Shown here: positions 1 through 6,900 of the stretch, in pieces
Numbering within the stretch: the first letter of the stretch is position 1
Layout of the letters: every line of letters begins with the position of its first letter
Source: Oribacterium sp. UBA3737
GTDB taxonomy: Bacteria; Bacillota_A; Clostridia; Lachnospirales; Lachnospiraceae
Reading direction: 5' to 3'
DNA length: 7,554 nucleotides
NCBI GenBank assembly: GCA_002371295.1
Contig: DFGZ01000270.1
Coordinates: 1 to 7,554, forward strand
Notes under the pieces: model-generated
The model's input: only the letters and a program-made list of their open reading frames with translations
Told to the model about the DNA's origin: nothing
The model's database searches: none
Made by a program: the position numbers and the translations under genes

Positions 1-192
1 TTCTTCCTGTTCCAGGTACATGCCTCCGACGTTCTCAGTATTATCCCTCTCAACAGTAATCGCAGGGAGTATTAAAGCGTAAGTTGTGACAAATGTTATA
101 ATTGCCGCCATAACAGTGACAATTCTCTGCCATCGCTTTATCTCTCTTCGTTTCTTGATAAGAGTATTTAGCCAGCTTAATAAACGATTCAT
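1..192 (-). CDS. N-terminus of a second secreted surface protein (3' part outside window)
   Basis: An ATG at 192-190 opens a frame of 64 codons with no stop before the left edge. The start is supported by AGGAG six bases upstream. Residues 1-23 are basic (KKRREIKR at 13-20). Residues 24-46 are a hydrophobic stretch ending in YALILPAIT, and then the chain turns acidic and polar (VERDNTENVGG). This is the layout of a Sec signal peptide or signal anchor. From family knowledge, an N-terminus of the type RWQRIVTVMAA...LPAIT is common in large Cna-B/LPXTG surface proteins of Clostridia, so I infer another cell-wall adhesin. The visible start of the giant upstream gene (ITVLSLKGND) may be the same position in a paralogue. 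The gene has its own likely promoter and leader. Function beyond export cannot be read from 64 residues. A two-pass or lipoprotein reading is unlikely, because there is no lipobox cysteine. Confidence 0.85.
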   Translation of the reverse strand, partial: MNRLLSWLNTLIKKRREIKRWQRIVTVMAAIITFVTTYALILPAITVERDNTENVGGMYLEQEE

Positions 193-198
193 AGTTGA

Positions 199-203
199 CT
201 CCT
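199..203 (-). promoter_or_regulatory. Ribosome binding site for the 1-192 gene
   Basis: The minus strand reads AGGAG followed by six bases (tcaact) and then ATG at 192. The match to the anti-Shine-Dalgarno core is good and the spacing is slightly short but usable. This site decides the start codon chosen for the partial gene. Confidence 0.75.
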
Positions 204-218
204 CACATGCTGTCAATT

Positions 219-234
219 CGGTAAGCTGTTACCG
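219..234 (-). repeat. Leader inverted repeat CGGTAA-N4-TTACCG
   Basis: This is a perfect 6-bp inverted repeat with a 4-base spacer, lying 15 bases upstream of the AGGAG ribosome binding site. It could form a small RNA hairpin in the leader or be an operator-like palindrome. No run of T follows it, so it is not an intrinsic terminator. The regulatory role is inferred only from position. Confidence 0.4.
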
Positions 235-252
235 TCACAATTTCGCATACAC

Positions 253-274
253 AAATATTTTAAACAAAATATTT
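253..274 (-). repeat. AT-only inverted repeat in the leader
   Basis: A perfect 9-bp inverted repeat (AAATATTTT / AAAATATTT) flanks a 4-base spacer at 262-265. It sits between the predicted start of transcription and the start codon of the 1-192 gene. Its composition is almost pure A and T, so an RNA hairpin would be weak and chance symmetry is possible in such AT-rich DNA. Confidence 0.3.
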
Positions 275-289
275 TAATAAATCTTTTTA

Positions 290-318
290 ATTATATCGCC
301 TGTCGGGAATCATATCCA
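290..318 (-). promoter_or_regulatory. Probable sigma-A promoter for the 1-192 gene
   Basis: On the minus strand a perfect TATAAT (295-290) lies 17 bases downstream of TGGATA (318-313), which matches the TTGACA consensus at four of six positions. The spacing is ideal. Transcription would start near 283, giving a leader of about 90 bases that includes both inverted repeats and the AGGAG site. It lies downstream of the terminator at 385-412, so the gene is probably an independent transcription unit. AT-rich DNA gives many chance -10 boxes, so this is moderate evidence. Confidence 0.55.
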
Positions 319-384
319 TAAAAATTTAAATACCTTAATAAATCTTCAAATAGAGCAAATTATTCTAGCCAGCCTCTGGGCATC

Positions 385-412
385 AAAAGCCGGCCTCGTT
401 TATGAGACCAGC
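385..412 (-). terminator. Intrinsic terminator after the gene remnant
   Basis: The minus strand reads GCTGGTCTC, loop ATAAAC, GAGGCCGGC, then TTTT. The 9-bp stem has two G-T(U) wobbles and is otherwise Watson-Crick. It lies 17 bases beyond the stop codon that ends the remnant (431-429) and upstream of the promoter for the next gene. This is the expected place for the terminator of the former gene. The T-run is short, so strength may be moderate. Confidence 0.65.
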
Positions 413-428
413 TCTTTGTTGATTCCAA

Positions 429-897
429 TTATACTGCTTTTCGTCTACCCTTGCTTATAATAAGCAGGCATGCTCCGGAGAAGCTCATGAGCAAAAAGCC
501 AAGGATATATGTACCATCTCTCAGCCTTCTGATAATCTTTTAATTGCTTTCAACTGAAAAACGGTTCCCGGCATACCACTACCATCCTTTGCAACTTCCC
601 TAATTCTCCTGAGGTAGTACTCCATATAGTGGATGCATCTTCAGGATTTGGGGTATAGGTCACTTCTAGAGTAGACTTTTCAGATGCATCTCCTACCGGC
701 AATGCAGGATGTTCACCTTCAGAATCAATACGATTATCACTATCTGTTTTCGCCACTCTTTCATAGACCGTTATCTGATCATATAATGCTTCAAGTTCCT
801 GCCTGCCTTTGATGCTTATGGGAAGATCCCCAGGCAGTAACCGTTCCCGATACCACCTGCCGCTTGTTTCAAATAATGTCCCTGCCTCATCCAAAAA
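429..897 (-). pseudogene. Decayed C-terminal end of an LPXTG-type surface protein
   Basis: No intact gene fits here, but coding-like pieces follow each other in three frames. Frame one (about 897-592) gives a stretch with GRWYRERLLPGDLPISIKG, ITVYERVAKTD and VTYTPNPEDASTIWSTTSGE. It has no credible start: the only upstream start-like codon is a GTG at 915 inside a terminator hairpin. Frame two (about 591-524) continues with KDGSGMPGTVFQLKA and then RLSEG before a TGA. Frame three (539-429) gives RDGTYILGFLLMSFSGACLL followed by a SKGRRKAV tail and TAA. That is a hydrophobic segment plus basic tail exactly like a sortase-substrate C-terminus. LSEG in frame two sits where LPETG would be expected, just before the hydrophobic part. 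Restoring two frameshifts would give one continuous C-terminus of roughly 150 residues. I infer a 5'-truncated, frameshifted relic. The family of the first segment is not recognised. Confidence 0.6.
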
Positions 898-920
898 GCT
901 CTGTGGGGTGACCACAGAGC
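893..920 (-). terminator. Strong intrinsic terminator of the giant adhesin gene
   Basis: The minus strand reads GCTCTGTGG, loop TCACC, CCACAGAGC, then TTTTT. It is a perfect 9-bp stem with a 5-base loop and a T5 run, about 40 bases after the TGA stop at 962-960. On the plus strand the stem is followed by CTTTT, so it may act weakly in both directions. Its downstream arm runs directly into the gene remnant. Confidence 0.85.
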
Positions 921-959
921 CTTTTGTAAATACTTATTCTGTTGTTGTGGTTATTTCCG

Positions 960-3900
960 TCATGAGGCTTCCATCCATCTCCTCTTCATCACAAATCCCA
1001 CGAATGCAACGCCGATCAGCATGATGCCTAAAAGATAGAGCATATTAGTACCACGCCCCCCGGTATTTGGGAGTGTTGCACCGGGTGTGTTCCCGACCCT
1101 GATAATATTATCTGTTTGTGCTCCCCCTACAGGCATTACTTTAATAGTCTCTGTTGCATTGCTGCCGATACGTTGACCATTTGAATTGAGCAGGTACACT
1201 TTCATATCCTCGCCAATTTCAAAGCAGGGATCACTATCCAGCTTAATATATCCGGCAGGATAAACCTTCTCTTCAATCTTATAGAAGCCTGCAGGCATAT
1301 CTGTGAATGTGAATGACCCATTCAAACTGTATTCGCCGGTTACTTCGTCTTTCGCATCTACCAGCGTTTTAGAGCCGCTTTCTCCCCATTTGTCGTCAAT
1401 CGCCTTGAATTCCGCAGTCTTGTATTTTGTAATCTTAAATGAGGCACCCTTCAGAAGGTTTGGATTTGCAGCATTCAGATCAGCTACGTCAGTCTTCTTA
1501 AGCGTGACACTCGTCTCCGAGTAATCATTTACAAATGTTGCTTTTGCCGCTTCTTCAAGCTGTTCTTTTGTTATTTTGCCTGCAGTGACGGTTACAGTTA
1601 CTGATTTTTTCCCGGTATCCTGAGCTTTACCTCCAGAAAAACCGGTCAATCGTAATCCTGCACTATCCGCTTCAATAATCTCATAATCACCAGGTTCAAG
1701 ATTATCGATCAGGATTTCATTTGATGATCCATTGGTAACACTGATTGTTACGGGGCTCTGCGCAATCGGGGTTCCATCCTTAGTTATTGTAAACTTGAAG
1801 TCTTTGTTTACATAGGACTGTTTTCCTGCTGGCACTGGCGTTCCTCCATTGTAGGTAACATTCTTAGTTATAAGCAATGATCCTGTTTCAGGAACCTTCG
1901 TATTATTAATTGTTACCTTCCCAGCTGCAGTCAAACCGCCATCCTGATTGCTATAAGTGGTAGTCCAATGAGCAGCCTCGCCTTCCGGTGTTATACTCTT
2001 TTCAATGAAATAGTATTCATACGGATTCCCATTCTCATCAGTCAGAGGCACTGTATACGACTTATTCCATCTTCCACTTAGGAGAGTTTCTGTAGAAACG
2101 CCATCCGTTTTCCAGGACTGGCTGGCACTATCATATTTTTCCCATTGATAGAAGTTATGATTCACAACAGCATGCGTCTGCTCATCAGTTTCGGAGTACC
2201 CAATTTGAGCCAGCTTAGCATTTAACTCAGCATTGTTTGTCGGTCCGTCTGATGCGGAGTTTTTCTGCGGTCCTCTTGCTCTCGCTGCACTGCTCTTACT
2301 GAACAGCATTGGCCTTGCGTTCATTGTGTTTACATCATAGTATTCTATTACCTCAATTTTAAAATTCGAGCGGCTTGAATTAAACCCGTCTCCGAGATAT
2401 AAGTACAGCTCTTTTCCTTCTTCTATCGGTATAGTAACGCTATAATCATAATAATAGTTATAATCTACGTACTTCTGTGTCTTTGGAATATTCTCATGTT
2501 GTGTGCTCGAATTCCCGTATGCCCACTGTTCATCAGGATTATTGCTCTTCAAAGTATAACTTACCCTGATGGCATTTCCTGTGCCGGCAGCTATTGTACC
2601 ATTACTAGGATAAGAATCGATTTGCAACCCTTCACCAGGATTATACATGTTGCGAATATGATACGTAATGTTACCGGCAAGTTTTGGTATTTCTTCGTCC
2701 CAGGTATGACTGGAATCGTTCTGACAAACATGATGCCGGATTCCTGTTTGAGTTGTTGTTGCCTGCTGGGTGATTACTCCGTCATCCCAGTCATGACCGA
2801 GCGGTTCTTCCGTCCATGTCTCAGTTGCATTACAACCAGGGTTCAAGCAATGTCTTTCCCAGATACCCTGTTCTGTACAGGTCTTTCTATGTTTCTCTTC
2901 CCACTCACTCCACTGATGCCCTTTCGGTTCGATTTGCTCAGGCTGCGATACATAATCACATCCTTCATGCTTGCATTTAAAATGCTGTACTCCCGGTTCT
3001 GTATCAGTAGGCTCTTGGTCTACTATACATTCCATTTCGTGAACATGTACAAGACGATATATATCATATGTGACTGACTTATCCGTCACAGTCGATGTAA
3101 TGTCGTGATTGTCTTCGTCCAGCCATTTCTTCTCAACAGAAATGGTTCCTTCCGGAATCTCAAGATATGGTTTATTTTTTACCAGAATCTTAGCATCTTT
3201 ATGCTCTATGATTGCACCGGACGCAGCTTTTTCTCTCTCGTAGGCACTATGCGGATAATTGTTTATTGCTTCCGAATCCGGAGGACCATATAAGCTATTG
3301 AAAATAAGTTCATTCTCCGGCTTGTTTGTTTCCGGATTACGTGTATAGGCATCTGTTACATCTGTGCCTTCAAATACATATTTATCCTCCACAGGAGTGG
3401 AATCCGGAGACATATTGCTATAATCAGTTCTCTCATATACATAGAAATCAGTACCGACTAAGAGACCTTTTATGATAATTGTATCTCCATCCCGCACATC
3501 TCCGACAGATCCGTTCGTAGATGTATGCTCAGTAATCTTCTGTACCTCAACCGTTTCTTCCTGGCGATGATCATCAAAATCATAATACCGGTATTGTCCG
3601 TTAGATAACACCTCCATTTTTGCGGTATGACGGACTCCGTTTTCATAGAAAACGAAATTATTGTCCTTATCAAACTGATAGTATTCACCCAAACGATACA
3701 CGCCAAGCTTACCGTCTGTTTTCTCTAAAAAGATTCGGTATTCAAAAGAATCATCAGCATTGTATGCATTGCCGTTGATTTTCTTTTTTATCTGAAGTTC
3801 ATTTACCAGTTCCGTGTCTGGTCGGTTCTGATAAACAACCATATTTCGAACAAGTATTGTCCGTTCCTTCGACTTAACGCCGACTTCATAATTGATGTCA

Positions 3901-6900
3901 TTATCCTGATCCGAATTGGAGACAGAGAACTTTTTAAGCATGTTTTCGTTCTCCGGCGGAGCAACTTCTTCCGTATACCATCTTACAGAATCATCAATAG
4001 CTGGAAATAACGCTGTCTGTCCCGGTTTTATAAGGAATATTTCCTCATTCGTATTAGTAGTCAACCACTCCACTTCGCTGCCGTCTTCATACTTTGGTGT
4101 GTCCAGTCCTTTACTACTCAGATACTCGCGAGTGCAGGTAACCATACTGCGAGCCTCAGCATCATAAACATATGCTTTGTAATAGAAAGGAGCATCGCCG
4201 TACTGACTCTGTACTACTTCACCATCATTTGTCTCAGGCAGTTCTTTCTTGATACGGAACTGAGACTCTGCAAGTACCGGGAGGTTAAACATCAATTCCA
4301 AATCGGAGGCAGATGCCCCTCGTTCCATATAGAACATCTTGAAATTGTGAGTAGTGAAATCTTTAAAGGTGTTGCCTCGGAAGTATTCATTTACGCGATT
4401 ATCATCCCAATCAGTACCGTCCGGGAAATGACCTGCTTTCTTAAACATTGCTTTGATTGTTGTACTTTCCCCATTCAAAGCATTGCAGGTCACTTCACCT
4501 GTACGGAAATTTATCTTGCCTCTGAAGGCATCATGAACACCGCCCATGTCCAGAACCAGAACATTATCCAGATAAATCCACAGGTCATCGTCGCCGTTGA
4601 ACTCGAAGATCATCGGATCTCCGTTATCAGCATAACCACCCGGATTCTGAGAGAACTTAGCCTCCATCTTCATGCCGATATAATAATTCGCATACGCTTC
4701 CGGGTTGCTGCTTCCCCGGTAGTAATTATTATTATACCACATTCCATCAGAATTTGCATTTTCAATATAATATAGACGTTCACCCTTTCTGGGATCTCCA
4801 TCAGGAAGCTCTTTCAAATCCGGATCATAGTTATTCTGTCTATAATTCATTGCCGCATTGATAGGGTTGTACGGCATGAAGTTACCACGCTCGTAAATAA
4901 TATTCGTTGCAGTAGAGGCTGATGTTCGATTACTCGGAGTTCCGATTTGCTCGTATACTGTAAAATCATTACCATTCGGTAAATATGCATAGTTCTCAAA
5001 ACAGCTGTATTTAAAGAAACCCGTCTCATCATATACACTCTGAAGGAAGAGATGGTTAACTTTCTCAGCCTCTGATCCACTGCGAATATAGGAATCTGAG
5101 AAAAGTTCCGAAAGATTATGTCCATTTAAGGTACCGTTTTCATTCAAAACATTCGGTGCTGTCTGTCCTGCATTTTTATCAATATAGTCTGCAAGGATTC
5201 CAGGTTTTACTTTTCCGGATTCATATCTATCTGCATAGGTGCCGCTCGCTCCCATTACGTCCTGCATAGCAGGCAACCGATCCTGAATCGAGGGGTTTAA
5301 ACCATCCCATGGCTGACGATTGCTATCAAATCCATGTTCTTCGCCCCAGTCATACATTGTGATCTTTATGCCCTTTGATACACTGTCTACGGTATCTACC
5401 GTTGTCAGCTGATCATGGACAATCGGATCACGGGCAGCAAAATAGAATTGCTGAGAGGAAAGCAGCGGTTCAATAGCCACCTGACCACCCTGTGTTGTCT
5501 CAGAAGCCTTCAAACCGTATGTCGCATTATCAACATAATCCCAGCATGAAATTAAGGATGTGTACGTACCATCATCCCTGCCCGGAAGAGAGATGCTTAG
5601 ATGCTTAGAATCGTCAAAATCTGACGCTTTGTGAACCACATATGAACCATTGGTTCCCGTTGAAGCTTTAGGAGTCAGATAGGTCTGTTCTTTCTCGTTA
5701 TAGAGAGTGTAATAACCGTTGCCCAGATCCTTCAACGTCCACTCAATATTTAAATCCCCTTTCCAGTAGACAGAATCACTGCTGTTGTATACTTTTTCCA
5801 TACCGCCTGTTCCATTGATGGCGTAATATGTAAAAGTATCTGTTGTCGGATCCAGCACGCGCTGGTAAACAATAATTTTCTGACCCGGCTGTGTATCCGC
5901 TGCACTGATCAGTGTTGCTTTATGGGAAGCATCATTACCGGAAGCTTCAGGGAGACAAAGGTGTACAAAACTATTGCCCTGAGCATTTTCTTCATTTGAC
6001 AGCCAGTAAGCGTTACCATAGTTCCAGAGCCGCAATCCCAGTTCATTTGTAATAAGGTAGGTTCCATCGTTGTTTTTCGTAACTTGAAGCAGAGTCCCTT
6101 CCTGTTTGCTGCTTACTAGGTTCAAGCTGTGTTCGTTGCCACCTGGATTAGCATTGGTATCTTCTTTCGTCGCTTTCGTCGGATCGATATAGAGATACTT
6201 ACCCCCAGCCGAAATGTAATATCCACTTGTTTCTTCGCCTGTGGTCTCATCTTTATGATAGTAATACTCAAACATCCATGCTGTTGCACTTTCGTCGCAG
6301 TATTCGGTACCTGTAGAGTCTGTTGTCACAGAAACGTTTTGGCCCGTCATGTAATAACCACGAGTATCCTTATAATTATCTATATGCGCTTGGAGCGAAC
6401 TCCAATTCCCATAGCTTCCATCATTGTTTTGGCGGTGCGTCACAATTGCGAACGTGCGGCCATCCAGTCCCAGAGGATCACGAGCGTCTGTCACTTTTAC
6501 AACAAACTGCTCCCTATTCTTCATGGTAACTATCAGACTCTCCTCTGTGTCAAAAGGAAGCATACTAATCAAAGCCCAGTCCCCGGCTTCCACCGTCTGC
6601 GCATTGATTACCGCAATCTGCTCTTCAGAAAGTTCCGAGCTATATTGGCATTCTAACCCGTTAGCTTTCTTCAGTCTGCCAACTGTACTGTCAGCATCTA
6701 CCTTCCCGACCCATACCAGTTCAGGATTCGAAAATTCCACGCTCTCCACATCCGCGACAAATTCTCTGGTCTCTTCTGAAACCTCCACTTCATCCAGCGT
6801 GAGCGGTGCGGTTTGGGTCTCATTTTCAGCAGTGTTTGTATCACCGGTTATCCCCAGCACTTCTATCAGGTCTGTGAAACTGACAAAACCGCCTCCGGGA

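Noticed and set aside
211..216. Perfect TTGACA on the minus strand as a -35 box
   Set aside because: A -10 box at proper spacing would fall on the start codon (TATGAA), leaving no leader for the AGGAG site, so the 290-318 promoter fits better.
550..915. A 121-codon minus frame as an intact small protein
   Set aside because: Its only start is a GTG inside a terminator hairpin, and the recognisable continuation of the protein (KDGSGMPGTVF, then the membrane tail) is in other frames. I treat it as part of the relic.
934..963. Nine-codon frame starting with ATG that overlaps the TGA of the giant gene
   Set aside because: It is too short, Thr-rich without motif, has no ribosome binding site, and is followed at once by the terminator.
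2496..3077. Plus-strand open frame of 193 codons
   Set aside because: It lies wholly opposite the Cys/His insert of the giant gene, has a Cys/Phe/Ile-rich composition typical of an antisense shadow, and shows no recognisable domain.
4347..5125. Open frames opposite or out of frame with the fibro-slime region
   Set aside because: The fibro-slime domain is clearly encoded in the main minus frame here, so these are shadows.
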